Shown: positions 24,795 through 33,228 of the stretch, in pieces | How the letters are laid out: each line of letters starts with the position of its first letter | How positions within the stretch are numbered: position 1 is the first letter of the stretch | Virus record (IMG/VR): IMGVR_UViG_3300031711_000312 | Coordinates: 1-46,510 of that record | Length of the DNA: 46,510 nt | Source of the DNA: a virus | Direction: 5' to 3' (one strand) | Program-made: the position numbers and the translations under genes | Notes under the pieces: model-generated | Told to the model about the DNA's origin: nothing | Seen by the model: the letters and a program-made list of their open reading frames with translations, nothing else | Databases searched by the model: none

Positions 24795-25720
24795 CGGTAT
24801 TGACCGAAAAAGGGCATGCCGGTGGCTATCTCGTTTGGGAAGCATCGGTCGCCATGTCGCGCGAGATCGGGACGATCACGGGCGGCGATTACGAGGCCGG
24901 GACGGTTCTCGGCAAAATCCTGCTTGGCACCGTGAGCCGCACGGCGCTCCAGGGAAACCACGGCAACGGCACGTTGACGCTCGCTGCAACGCCCCTCGGC
25001 ACGGGAGCGAAACAGGGCAATTACGCCGTGACCTGCACCGGCGGGGCTTTCAGCGTCGCCGCGCCGAGCCTGGGCGGCGGGGGCAACGGCACCTGCACAC
25101 TCGCGAATCCTGCCTACGGAACTGGCGTGAAAGCCGGAACGTACAAGGTCCGTTGCACGGAAAAAACGACGGACAGCGGAGAGTTCGAAGTCATCCGTCC
25201 AGACGGATCGAATGCGGGCTTCGCTGTGGTCGGGACCGCGTTCACGGGCGAAATCAAGTTCACGATCGCAGACGGCACCTCGGATTTCGATCAGACCTCG
25301 GAGTGGTCGATTGTCGTGACGGCATCCGTCCCGACCGATGGCGGCTCGTTCTCGGTCGTGGACCCGGACGGCCTCCAGATTGGAACCGCGACGGTCGGCG
25401 CGGCCTTCACCGGCCCGATCAACTTCACGATCGCGGACGGCTCGACGGACTTCCAGGTCGGCGACGGCTGGACCGTGGCCGTGCCGGCGGGCAGCCTTTC
25501 CTACACGCAGCACGATCCGAGCGCGCACAATGGCGCCGAGATTGCCGTTGCCGTCCTCTTCGACGGCGTGAAGGCGGCGGTTTCGCCGGTGAAGCAGACC
25601 ATCACGGCCCGGGACACGGTGGTCAACGTCTCCGAACTCGTCTGGAAGACGGGCATCACGACGCCGCAGATAACCGCGGCGCTCGCCCAGCTCGCCGACC
25701 AGAAAATCGTCGGGCGCTAA
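24791..25720 (+). CDS. Head decoration protein D, with internal repeats
   Basis: 309 aa from the ATG at 24791 (ATGA overlap). The N-terminus (REIGTITGGDYEAGTVLGKI) and C-terminus (GAEIAVAVLFDGVKA, ITARDTVVNVSELVW) match gpD-type capsid decoration proteins, usually about 110-130 aa. Between them are roughly 180 inserted residues with duplicated motifs. NGTLTLAATPLGTGAKQGNY recurs as NGTCTLANPAYGTGVKAGTY 40 residues later. VGTAFTGEIKFTIADGTSDF recurs as VGAAFTGPINFTIADGSTDF. The insert likely forms surface-exposed beta domains on the capsid. Confidence 0.82.
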   Translation: MTVLTEKGHAGGYLVWEASVAMSREIGTITGGDYEAGTVLGKILLGTVSRTALQGNHGNGTLTLAATPLGTGAKQGNYAVTCTGGAFSVAAPSLGGGGNGTCTLANPAYGTGVKAGTYKVRCTEKTTDSGEFEVIRPDGSNAGFAVVGTAFTGEIKFTIADGTSDFDQTSEWSIVVTASVPTDGGSFSVVDPDGLQIGTATVGAAFTGPINFTIADGSTDFQVGDGWTVAVPAGSLSYTQHDPSAHNGAEIAVAVLFDGVKAAVSPVKQTITARDTVVNVSELVWKTGITTPQITAALAQLADQKIVGR

Positions 25721-25738
25721 TCCGCCGTCGAGCTTGCC

Positions 25739-25768
25739 GCGGCGCCTCTCGGGGCGCCGCTTTCCTTT
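25739..25768 (+). terminator. Hairpin between decoration and capsid genes
   Basis: GCGGCGCC (25739-25746) and GGCGCCGC (25753-25760), then TTTCCTTT. May attenuate transcription into or stabilise the capsid message. Confidence 0.65.
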
Positions 25769-25819
25769 CAACAATCTTGATCGAACGGCCGGAGTGCTCT
25801 CCGGCTGATGGAGAGACTC

Positions 25820-26887
25820 ATGGCAGAAATGAATATCTTCGAGAATGACGCATTCTCGATGATGACGATGTTGGCCGCCTACGAGAAGGTCGAATTCAAG
25901 CCTTCGATGCTAGGCGATCTCAACGTCTTCACGCCTAAGCCGGTCGTCGGCGACACGGTCTACATCGAGGAGCGCAGCGGAGCGCTGAACCTGGTGCCGT
26001 CAACGCCGCGCGGTTCCCCGTTGCCCCAGCGGACGACCGAGAAGCGGACGGCGCGCTCATTCCAGGCAACCCGTATCGCCCAGGGCGACCGGATGACGGC
26101 GTCGGAAATCGCCAAGGTGCGTGCCTTCGGGTCGACGACCGAGCTGCAGGCAATGCAGAACGAAGTCAGCCGGCGCATGTCCGGACCACTCGGCATCCAG
26201 GCCAACATCGAGTTGACCCTGGAGCATATGCGGCTCGGCGGCGTGCAAGGCATCGTGCTCGATGCGGACGGGTCGGTGTTGTGGGACTGGTTCAACGCCT
26301 TCGGCATCTCTCAGCCCGACATCGTCTATTTCGACCTCGACGGCGCTCTCAAGGCGTCTTCGGACGTCCACGGCAAGCTGGTTCTGCGCAAGTACGTCCA
26401 GAAGTACATCAAGCGTCCCATGATCCGGGCCTCGAAGGGTTTGTTCACGCCGCAATCCCAGGTCATTGGCCTGTGCGGCGACGACTACTTCGACGAGTTC
26501 ACCAGTCACGGCGACGTGGCGCGCGCCTATGACATCTGGGGTTCGAAGCAGGATGCGACGGGCGAGAATGCGTTCACCGCATTCCCGTACGGCGGCGTGA
26601 ACTGGGTCAACTACCGCGGCACGGACGACAATTCGACCGTCGCCATTCCGACGGACGAGGTCAAGTTCTTCCCGGCCAACGCTCCCGGCGCGTTCGTCAC
26701 CGCTTGGGGCTCCGGCGAGTCCTTCAGCCAAGTCAACGTCCCCGGTCAGCCGCTCATGCCGCTGATCGTGCCGGACCGCGACCGGGATGCCTACGTCGAC
26801 CTCGAAATGTACTCGTATCCGCTCATGTATTGCTCGCGGCCCGAGATGCTGTTGCGCGGCAAGCTCGGCGCGGCGCCGGGCGGCTGA
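25820..26887 (+). CDS. Major capsid protein, lambda gpE family
   Basis: 355 aa from the ATG at 25820, 6 bases after GGAGAGA; an ATG at 25808 would add four residues. Typical gpE parts are NIFENDAFSMMTMLAAYEKV at the N-terminus, RTARSFQATRIAQGDRMTASEI, LTLEHMRLGGVQGIV, and the C-terminal MYSYPLMYCSRPEMLLRG. It forms the HK97-fold shell together with the decoration protein. Flanked by hairpins on both sides, suggesting a stable, abundant message. Confidence 0.93.
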   Translation: MAEMNIFENDAFSMMTMLAAYEKVEFKPSMLGDLNVFTPKPVVGDTVYIEERSGALNLVPSTPRGSPLPQRTTEKRTARSFQATRIAQGDRMTASEIAKVRAFGSTTELQAMQNEVSRRMSGPLGIQANIELTLEHMRLGGVQGIVLDADGSVLWDWFNAFGISQPDIVYFDLDGALKASSDVHGKLVLRKYVQKYIKRPMIRASKGLFTPQSQVIGLCGDDYFDEFTSHGDVARAYDIWGSKQDATGENAFTAFPYGGVNWVNYRGTDDNSTVAIPTDEVKFFPANAPGAFVTAWGSGESFSQVNVPGQPLMPLIVPDRDRDAYVDLEMYSYPLMYCSRPEMLLRGKLGAAPGG

Positions 26888-26910
26888 TCATCGTTCGACA
26901 AATGGCTGGA

Positions 26911-26949
26911 GGGCCGCATCGGAAGGTGCGGCCCTTCGCGCTTTTTTTG
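26911..26949 (+). terminator. Rho-independent terminator after the capsid gene
   Basis: GGGCCGCA (26911-26918) and TGCGGCCC (26927-26934), followed by TTCGCGC and a run of seven T. Confidence 0.8.
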
Positions 26950-26965
26950 TGAGAGAGGATAACTG

Positions 26966-27220
26966 ATGTCAAAGAAAAAGGACGGAGACGACAACGGAAG
27001 ACTTCCGCTCGTGTCTCTCGCAGATCGTATCCTTGGGATAGCGCTGACCCGTACGGGCTACGTGCTGAAGCCGTATCCAAAAGATGCCAGCAGGGAAGAT
27101 ATCGAAGTTGCGTTGGAAGCGCTGAAACAGCGCAGTTTCATTCACTATCCGGCCGAGCACCCGAACCTGACGCCGGCAGGCGTCATCGCCGCGCAGCGCC
27201 TCGCCGGGATCGAGGACTAA
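26966..27220 (+). CDS. Small hypothetical head-region protein
   Basis: 84 aa, GAGAGGAT upstream of the ATG. Lys/Asp-rich N-terminus, then a compact region (SLADRILGIALTRTGYVLKP, SREDIEVALEALKQ). No family recognised. Lies between capsid and head-tail joining genes, 3 bases before the next. Confidence 0.6.
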   Translation: MSKKKDGDDNGRLPLVSLADRILGIALTRTGYVLKPYPKDASREDIEVALEALKQRSFIHYPAEHPNLTPAGVIAAQRLAGIED

Positions 27221-27223
27221 GCC

Positions 27224-27544
27224 ATGGCGGATCCCTTCGCGGCATTGCAGACAACTTTGCGCAACGATCCAAGCCTAAGCGTCGCGATCGTCTACCGGCC
27301 CAAGGTTGGCGGCGTCATTCCGTGCCGGGCGAACTACGTCGAGCCCGACGTTACGGCGCAACTCCAGACGGCCAAGGTGCGCGATCGCAAGCGCGTGTTG
27401 AGCGTGAATCAGTCCGACGTCGAACAGCCCGCTAACGGCGACGAGGTCGAAATCCCAGCCGGCGGGATGCTGTATCGGGTTGTGGATTTCGAAGGCGCCG
27501 ACGTCCGGCGTCTCGGATGGAACATCACGGTGGCGCCGCAATGA
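27224..27544 (+). CDS. Head-tail joining protein (FII-like)
   Basis: 106 aa. Beta-rich small protein (RPKVGGVIPCRANYVEPDV; DEVEIPAGGMLYRVVDFEG) in the position and size of lambda gpFII-type connector proteins. Assignment by position, size and the EIPAGGMLYRV-type turn. Overlaps the next gene by ATGA. Confidence 0.6.
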   Translation: MADPFAALQTTLRNDPSLSVAIVYRPKVGGVIPCRANYVEPDVTAQLQTAKVRDRKRVLSVNQSDVEQPANGDEVEIPAGGMLYRVVDFEGADVRRLGWNITVAPQ

Positions 27545-27975
27545 CACAGACCCGCGCCGGTGCGCTCGCCGCCCTCGAAACGGCGATCCGTACGGCCTTG
27601 GAGGCTGGAGGAAGAGCTTTCCATCGAAATCCTGAAACGTCGGTCGACGCGAGTCACGAGGGCGTCGTCATCATGACGGACGGCGTTCCAGGCGAGCCGG
27701 AACCGATCCTGTCGCCGCGCCGCTACTCCTGGGACCATTCCGTTGAGTTCGAGATCACGGCGAGCGGGCCGGAACGCGAAGCCACGGTCGAGACCATCAT
27801 CCAATTGTTTGAACCTGCGCTGGGCCTGGACCGCACACTGGGGGGCGCCGTTGACTATGCGGCGATCGACACCGCACCGGACATCGCGGAGTACGAGGTC
27901 GAAGGTGCCGAAACGGAACGCTCCGCCGTGCTTCACGTAACATTGTCCTACGTGACGGCGAGCGGCGCGGGCTGA
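27541..27975 (+). CDS. Minor tail / tail-terminator-like protein
   Basis: 144 aa from the ATG at 27541 (ATGA overlap); an upstream ATG at 27517 lies inside the previous gene. Alternating strands and helices (LAALETAIRTALEA, YSWDHSVEFEITASG, AVLHVTLSYVTASG) and position before the tail genes fit a tail terminator (gpU-like). No decisive motif. Confidence 0.6.
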   Translation: MTQTRAGALAALETAIRTALEAGGRAFHRNPETSVDASHEGVVIMTDGVPGEPEPILSPRRYSWDHSVEFEITASGPEREATVETIIQLFEPALGLDRTLGGAVDYAAIDTAPDIAEYEVEGAETERSAVLHVTLSYVTASGAG

Positions 27976-28011
27976 CCATGCGCTCAAGTAGCGAAGCGGT
28001 AGCGCATTGAA

Positions 28012-28680
28012 ATGGCCCGCTTCAAATTCGAGCGCAAGAACGACTTGCGCAAGATTTTCGATCAGCTCGGCGATGACATCGCCCGCGGCGCCACAGGCGC
28101 GATGAGCGAGGTCAGCGCGGGGCTCAAAGCGGAGCTTCGGCAACAGGCGGAGTCGGCGGGGCTTGGCGGCAAGGTCGCGAACACCTGGCGCGGCGTGACG
28201 TATCCGGTCGGAGGGCGGGTGAGCCTGTCCCCGGCCTCTTTTGTGTTTTCGAAGGCTCCGAAAATCGTCGATGCCTTCGAGCGGGCACCCGTGATCCGCA
28301 CGGTGAATGGGAGGAAGTATCTCGCGATCCCGACCGAAAACGTGCCGCGGCTCGGCACGCGCGGCCATCCGCGCATGACGCCGGCGGAGGTCGAGACATT
28401 CTTCAACCAGGACCTCAAGTTCACCCGGGCAAAATCCGGTCGTCTGCTTGCCTATATCGATGCCGTTGGGGGCGCCAAAGGGTTTCGGCGCGCCAGCGGC
28501 AAGCAACTTGGCAGACTTTACCGCGGCAAGGGCGCGCCGGCTCGGCATGCCCAAGTCGTGATGTTCATCCTGACGCCAACGGCGAAGATGCCGAAGCGGC
28601 TCAATGTCGACGAAGCGGCAGCGCATTGGGCGGATCAAGTGCCGTCAATCCTGGAGCGTCGCCTGGGCGACGCCCAATAG
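28012..28680 (+). CDS. DUF6441-type phage protein
   Basis: 222 aa. Features matching this uncharacterised phage family are NTWRGVTYP, SLSPASFVFSKAPKIVDAFE and RKYLAIPTENV. It sits between tail terminator and tail tube genes as usual for the family, so it is probably a minor tail or completion protein. Direct 18-base repeats (27992-28009 and 28611-28628, one mismatch) flank most of the gene. The upstream 36 bases have no clear ribosome-binding site. Confidence 0.75.
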   Translation: MARFKFERKNDLRKIFDQLGDDIARGATGAMSEVSAGLKAELRQQAESAGLGGKVANTWRGVTYPVGGRVSLSPASFVFSKAPKIVDAFERAPVIRTVNGRKYLAIPTENVPRLGTRGHPRMTPAEVETFFNQDLKFTRAKSGRLLAYIDAVGGAKGFRRASGKQLGRLYRGKGAPARHAQVVMFILTPTAKMPKRLNVDEAAAHWADQVPSILERRLGDAQ

Positions 28681-28701
28681 CCCGACAAATAGGAGACACT
28701 C

Positions 28702-29994
28702 ATGGGTCGTGCTCGCGGCGCCAATGCCCTTATGGCGTTGGCCTTTGAATCCACCTACGGCGTTCCGTCGGCGGCGAACTTCTTCCAGATGCCGTTCGCA
28801 AATGACGATCTCGGCGATGAGCAGGGCTTGATCGCATCCGACCTGCTCGGGCAGGGCCGCGATCCGATGGCGCCGGCGCTCGACGTCATCAATAACGTCG
28901 GCTCAATCGGCGTGCCGGTCGACCTTCGCTATTTCGGCCTCTGGCTGAAGCTGCATTTTGGCGCGCCGACCACGACCCAGGGACTTCCGGCGACCGGCTA
29001 CTACGGCTTCAGCGCACAGCCGGCGAACAACTCGAAAATCACCGTCAACGGAACGGACGTGACGTTTGTCACCGGCACACCGACCGCGGGCCAAGTGAAG
29101 ATCGGGACCGCGTTGCTCGACACGCTGACCAGCCTCGTCATCTTCCTCAATTCGAGCGCGGATGCGAATATCTCGCCGGCGACTTACTCGCTAGACGTCT
29201 CGGGCACCAAGCTCAATATCCAGCACGACACGATTGGGACGGCCGGCAATAGCTTCACGATTACCGCCGGATCGAGCCCCGCGTCCAATGCGACGCCCTC
29301 GGGAGCAACGCTATCGGGTGGCGCGGCGACCGGCGCTTACAACCACGTTTTCGCCTCCGGCGCATCGACGCTCCCGTCGGCCTCGATCGAGGTCGGCAAT
29401 CCCGATGTCCCGAGCTATGCCATGAATTACGGCATCGTCTCAGACAAGATCGCGATCAATCTGGCTCGCTCCGGGCTCTTGAACGCGACGCTGACCTACA
29501 TTGCGCAGGGCGAGGCGGCGCGCACCGCAGTGACCGCGGCGGGAACGCCGACGACGTATTCGTTCACCCGTCTGTCGCAATTTACCGGCCAGGTGTCGCG
29601 CATTGGCGTGCCACTCGGCGATCTGGTGAACGGAACCCTCGCGGTCGCGAACAACTACGACAAGGTCGAGATCATCCGGCAGGACGGGCGCATCGGCGGC
29701 GCCGATCCGGGCGAGTCTTCCTACACCGGCCAAGCCGTGTGCCGGTTCAAGGACACGGTGCTGCGCGACCTGGCGACCAACGGCACGCCGATCGACCTTT
29801 CCTACGGCTGGAAAATCTCGTTGAGCAAATCGCTCCTGTTCATGTTCCACGAGGTCTATCTGCCGCGTCCGAAGATGTCCCGGTCTGGGCCCGGCGGCAT
29901 CTCCGAAACCTACGACTGGCAGGGCGCCAAGAACGCAACCGTCGGGCGCGCCTGCACCGTCACGCTGGTCAACGACGTGGCGAGCTACGCGTAA
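28702..29994 (+). CDS. Major tail tube protein with inserted domain
   Basis: 430 aa, AGGAGA upstream. N-terminus (ANALMALAFESTYGVPSA) and C-terminus (SLSKSLLFMFHEVYLPRP, GRACTVTLVNDVASYA) match siphophage tail tube proteins of this type. Residues about 110-195 form an extra beta-rich domain (KITVNGTDVTFVTGTPTAGQ, SLDVSGTKLNIQHDTIG) likely displayed on the outside of the tail. Polymerises into the DNA conduit. Confidence 0.82.
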   Translation: MGRARGANALMALAFESTYGVPSAANFFQMPFANDDLGDEQGLIASDLLGQGRDPMAPALDVINNVGSIGVPVDLRYFGLWLKLHFGAPTTTQGLPATGYYGFSAQPANNSKITVNGTDVTFVTGTPTAGQVKIGTALLDTLTSLVIFLNSSADANISPATYSLDVSGTKLNIQHDTIGTAGNSFTITAGSSPASNATPSGATLSGGAATGAYNHVFASGASTLPSASIEVGNPDVPSYAMNYGIVSDKIAINLARSGLLNATLTYIAQGEAARTAVTAAGTPTTYSFTRLSQFTGQVSRIGVPLGDLVNGTLAVANNYDKVEIIRQDGRIGGADPGESSYTGQAVCRFKDTVLRDLATNGTPIDLSYGWKISLSKSLLFMFHEVYLPRPKMSRSGPGGISETYDWQGAKNATVGRACTVTLVNDVASYA

Positions 29995-30059
29995 GCCACC
30001 GACTCAGGCCGTCCTTCCGGTTTGACTAAATTGAGCTTACAATTCCTGTCGCTGAGCAT

Positions 30060-30830
30060 ATGCGAAGCTACGGGGCGGGCATGGCAAGTGAACGTAACAG
30101 GGGGTGGAAAGAGTGGCTTTCAACCCAAACAATTCGTTGGCTCGGAATTGTAAGCGGCGCGCTGTCTCTGTTCTTTCTTGTGCAGAGGGCATGGGGTTTT
30201 GGACTATATGCAGCCTTCGAGAACATCCACGCTTATTATGTGGCAGTGTTTCATCCGCTGGCAGAGATTTTTCGCCCCTTAGCAACTTGGTTGCTAAGTC
30301 AAGTTGGTTACAAATTGCCAGTTCACTGGCACGAGCTTGTTATTCTGTATTTAGCAATGGGAGCGGCTGCGTTTCGCGCTCGCACGCCAAATTGGCAAAA
30401 GCCGTTTATGGTTAGGTATGAATTGGACAACGTCAAATTGGAGAGGCTTCGCCGCATAAGCGAAGCCCTTCGCGCGGGCAGGCGACCGGAAGAAAACGAC
30501 GACCCCGAGTTGCGTCAACGACTTTCGAGGGCGCGATGGGCGCTGCGGCGCGCATACCTATTCGAGGTGTATTTTTTTCTGACTGATGTTGCGCACATAT
30601 TCTTTTGGCCGGTGTACTGGGGGTTTGACGTATTGCAGTATAGCTACAACGCATTGACATCGCGTTCAATTTGGAGAGCCCCGACCTTATCTCTTGGGCT
30701 TGATCCAACGGATGATCAGCCGCGAGTAGTCATGCTCGGAATAATTCCACCTGATTTGTTTGAGTTTTTCAAAGTAGGGCTCGGTGCCGTTCTATTCCTG
30801 CTGCTGAATGCCGGCTTGCCCGGTAGTTAA
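30060..30830 (+). CDS. Membrane protein, putative cargo (moron)
   Basis: 256 aa; an ATG at 30081 is an alternative start. Hydrophobic segments near residues 26-45 (WLGIVSGALSLFFLVQRAWG), 90-105 (LVILYLAMGAAAF), 170-190 (VYFFLTDVAHIFFWPVYWGF) and at the C-terminus (VGLGAVLFLLLNAG), with an Arg-rich cytoplasmic stretch between. No family recognised. A+T-rich compared with neighbouring tail genes and lodged between tail tube and tail chaperone, where phages often carry morons. Superinfection exclusion or defence is possible but not shown. Confidence 0.6.
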   Translation: MRSYGAGMASERNRGWKEWLSTQTIRWLGIVSGALSLFFLVQRAWGFGLYAAFENIHAYYVAVFHPLAEIFRPLATWLLSQVGYKLPVHWHELVILYLAMGAAAFRARTPNWQKPFMVRYELDNVKLERLRRISEALRAGRRPEENDDPELRQRLSRARWALRRAYLFEVYFFLTDVAHIFFWPVYWGFDVLQYSYNALTSRSIWRAPTLSLGLDPTDDQPRVVMLGIIPPDLFEFFKVGLGAVLFLLLNAGLPGS

Positions 30831-31309
30831 AGGGGGGTATGCGGGGGAATTCGGTGACAGGAGCAATGGTACCGATGCTTCTGGAGTGAGGTGAATAGTG
30901 CTCCTGTCACCGTGTTTCCGTGTTTGTAGTCTGAGCGCGCGAACCTTCTCCCACAGAACGGCAAATGCCAAAACTCGCCGCTGAGAGAAGGTCGCATTGG
31001 CGCCAGAACCAGATATTCCAAGAACGACCCATGCCTCCCTCAAGTCACCAGCGATTCGCGACGCCGCATGCATAATCACGTATCAATGGCCGAAAGAGTT
31101 TTACACTCGGCCCGGGTCCTGTGGTAAGATACACGCGCTGAGGGAATGAACAGTGAAGATTAGAGCAAGACATAAATCCGTAGTCGCTGATGCAGTGACC
31201 CGTCTCTAGAGTAGGGTCGGATGCGAATAGAGCTCTGCTTATGCAACTCTGATAAAGCATCCAACGGCTCGTACATGGCTTTCTAACTCGCACTGGACGT
31301 CGAATCGGC
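30831..31309. repeat. Gene-free region with two inverted-repeat elements
   Basis: CGGTGACAGGAGCA (30852-30865) and TGCTCCTGTCACCG (30899-30912) are perfect 14-bp inverted copies. ACCTTCTC (30943-30950) and GAGAAGGT (30985-30992) form a second pair. The style recalls REP-type intergenic palindromes of chromosomes rather than phage DNA. A - strand frame (31079-30792) only reads through these repeats. The remaining 300 bases show nothing identifiable. Confidence 0.5.
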
Positions 31310-32149
31310 ATGGGAGAGCGATGGAAAAGTACGGGCCTCCACAGCTCTCCCACCCTCATTCCAAATGATTTGGGTTTTCCGCCCTATCGGGATTGGCTTT
31401 CTCTCACCAAAACTGCAGGAAAGTACTTTGCGCTTGCGCATACGCTATCGTCTTTCCCGCCAGCTTGGATCAAATGGGCCGATCGCAAAGCGTTGCTATG
31501 TTCGCGCCGCGGGTTCGTTACCAAAGACCCCATTGCTTACCGCATGGCGATTCTATGGAACGGGATCATTTTGCTCCAGGAGAGCAAGTTTCTCTGCGAT
31601 ATGATGGAAAACTCACTTCGAATCGGCGTGTACCGGCATTGTGTGCTTCGTGCCGTTCCGCTGCAGAGTATCTATGTCCGTAGCTGGGAACGCACGCGAT
31701 CTCGCTTCGAAAAGGACTACAAGACAAAGTTGGACCTGTCGGCACCTATTCCCGAGCTGATGCTGTCCTCAATGGACTTCGGCCTCATTCCTCAACTTAT
31801 CACGGACAATTGGAGACGAATAAAATTGTCGCCGAGTTTCGAAATTGGATTTGGCGACTTGTTTTGGCGAAAGCGAGCATGTCGCGACAAAAATTTGTTC
31901 GCGCATGATATGGGAGTTATCAGAGAGGCGCACAATGCACTCGCACACTCCAAGAAGCTATTTGAAGAAACCGAGGTGCTGAGAATCTATAGCGTTGTGC
32001 AGCGATGGCTGGACGCGATTGACATTGGTCTCGCTCCGCGTATCGCACAATATCGACAGCATCGGCGTGATTATCTCGCAGAAATCCCAATGGTGGGCGA
32101 AAGCAGCCACAAAACTCGTACGCCCTTCGGTGTATCAACGCCATCGTGA
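31310..32149 (+). CDS. HEPN-like protein, putative cargo
   Basis: 279 aa, not previously recognised as a whole. The C-terminal part (MGVIREAHNALAHSKKLFEE, then VLRIYSVVQRWLDAIDIG) resembles the Swt1-type HEPN helix pair, whose core is RNxxAH. Here R205, N209 and H213 are present but the motif reads HNALAH, so RNase activity is uncertain. The N-terminal 190 residues are Trp/Arg-rich with no motif. Lower GC than the phage genes. HEPN proteins often act in toxin or abortive-infection systems. No good ribosome-binding site precedes the ATG. Confidence 0.55.
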   Translation: MGERWKSTGLHSSPTLIPNDLGFPPYRDWLSLTKTAGKYFALAHTLSSFPPAWIKWADRKALLCSRRGFVTKDPIAYRMAILWNGIILLQESKFLCDMMENSLRIGVYRHCVLRAVPLQSIYVRSWERTRSRFEKDYKTKLDLSAPIPELMLSSMDFGLIPQLITDNWRRIKLSPSFEIGFGDLFWRKRACRDKNLFAHDMGVIREAHNALAHSKKLFEETEVLRIYSVVQRWLDAIDIGLAPRIAQYRQHRRDYLAEIPMVGESSHKTRTPFGVSTPS

Positions 32150-32482
32150 AATAATCGAGTGACGCCTGATTACGCCGCTTGGTGAGTGGCGGGTTCTGGC
32201 ACGAAACAGACATCTTGCGGCAGTGGGATCTTCCGCTTCTGGAGTCGATGAAGCTAATTGAATCAGCCTGTTTCTGGTCGAATAGCGATCGTCCTGGGTA
32301 ACAGTAGCGGCTTTACCGTCATCACTTTGCCCCAGACTCTCCTAAGAACACCGCCGTCGCTGCGGAATCATACGGGCCGGACGATGTTCCGGACCTTGAT
32401 CGCCGGGGGGCTTCCGCCGTGCGTGCACAGCACACGAAGTCATCCACTGAAATAACGTCTCACAAGAAAGAGGAAACAACTC
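32150..32482. other. Intergenic region before the tail chaperones
   Basis: About 330 bases at the right end of the cargo insertion. The only open frame (32258-32455) lacks a ribosome-binding site. AAAGAGG just upstream of 32483 belongs to the chaperone gene. Probably insertion scar plus the tail operon's upstream region. Confidence 0.35.
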
Positions 32483-32983
32483 ATGCTGCGACTCTCAGCA
32501 GAGAAGACCGAGCCATTCTGGCTCGACGCCTCCAAGGTCAAACGTCCGTATCGGCCGATCCTCGGCTTCAAGGTGAAGGTGAAACCCGTCACGGTCGCAA
32601 TGATCCTGGCCGCCAGGACTGCGGCATCAAACGCTCTGCTTGAAGCGCTTGAGGCCAAGGTGCCGAACGCGCAGAACGTGGGCCAATTCGCTTTCACGCG
32701 TTCGCTCGTCCTGGACGGTGTAGTGGAATGGAAGGGCGTTTGCGGGCCGAACAACAAGGCGCTCAAAGCCACAACCGAGAACATTGATACCGCGTTGCGC
32801 AACGTGGCGGTGTTCGACTTCTTCGACCGGCAATATGTTTTGCCAGCATTGCCCCAGGCCGACGAAAAAAACGCATCCTCGCCCTCGCGGAACATCACTT
32901 CGAGGGCGGCGGCGGCGAAGCGTACTGCAAAGGCTGCATCCAAGTCCGCGGGCGCCGCTGCCCCGACTGCCCCTACGTCGTAA
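32483..32983 (+). CDS. Tail assembly chaperone (gpG-like)
   Basis: 166 aa with AAAGAGG upstream. Contains a compact domain (KVKVKPVTVAMILAARTAAS, GQFAFTRSLVLDGVVEWKGV, VAVFDFFDRQYVLPALP) and an Ala/Lys-rich tail. Located directly before the tape measure, as for lambda gpG. Codons GAA-AAA-AAC at 32864-32872 contain the slippery heptamer A-AAA-AAC, so the frame-0 product and a -1 transframe product are both expected. The chaperones coat the tape measure during tail assembly and are absent from virions. Confidence 0.8.
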   Translation: MLRLSAEKTEPFWLDASKVKRPYRPILGFKVKVKPVTVAMILAARTAASNALLEALEAKVPNAQNVGQFAFTRSLVLDGVVEWKGVCGPNNKALKATTENIDTALRNVAVFDFFDRQYVLPALPQADEKNASSPSRNITSRAAAAKRTAKAASKSAGAAAPTAPTS

Positions 32984-33228
32984 GCGCACCCCATACCTCC
33001 GATGGTGCGGCGACGTGGGAAGTCATTCGCCGCATCAACGGACAATTGCGGTGCGCGCCAATCATCGTCGACGGCGAGCAGCGTTCGGGCGGCGTGTACG
33101 GCCTCGATTTCGGGGCCGTGATCAGGCTGGCCGAAGGCATGGGCGCTACGTCGCCTCTCTTCTTCGATCTGCTCCCCGACATCGAAGGCATCATGGTCCG
33201 ATCCTATAACCTGGAAACTGAAGCATGA
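32483..33228 (+). CDS. Transframe tail assembly chaperone (gpGT-like) by -1 frameshift
   Basis: Join 32483-32872 with 32872-33228, 248 aa. After slipping at A-AAA-AAC (32866-32872) the -1 frame stays open to 33228, where the TGA overlaps the tape-measure ATG (ATGA). The extension begins KRILALAEHHFEGGGGEAY and has two Cys pairs (YCKGC and RCPDCPY) suggesting a zinc knuckle, then a compact domain ending VRSYNLETEA. No good independent start exists for this frame (only a TTG at 33046). This matches programmed frameshifting of lambda G-T. Confidence 0.75.

Noticed and set aside
27980-28045. tRNA-like stretch (GGTAGCGCATTG and TTCGAGC) upstream of the DUF6441 gene
   Set aside because: No acceptor stem, the anticodon-like loop is 9 bases and no T-stem pairs; it overlaps the CDS start.
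30792-31079. Open frame on the - strand (95 aa)
   Set aside because: It only translates the inverted repeats, has no ribosome-binding site and no family resemblance.
32258-32455. Open frame on the + strand (65 aa)
   Set aside because: No ribosome-binding site and atypical composition; lies in the insertion-junction region.
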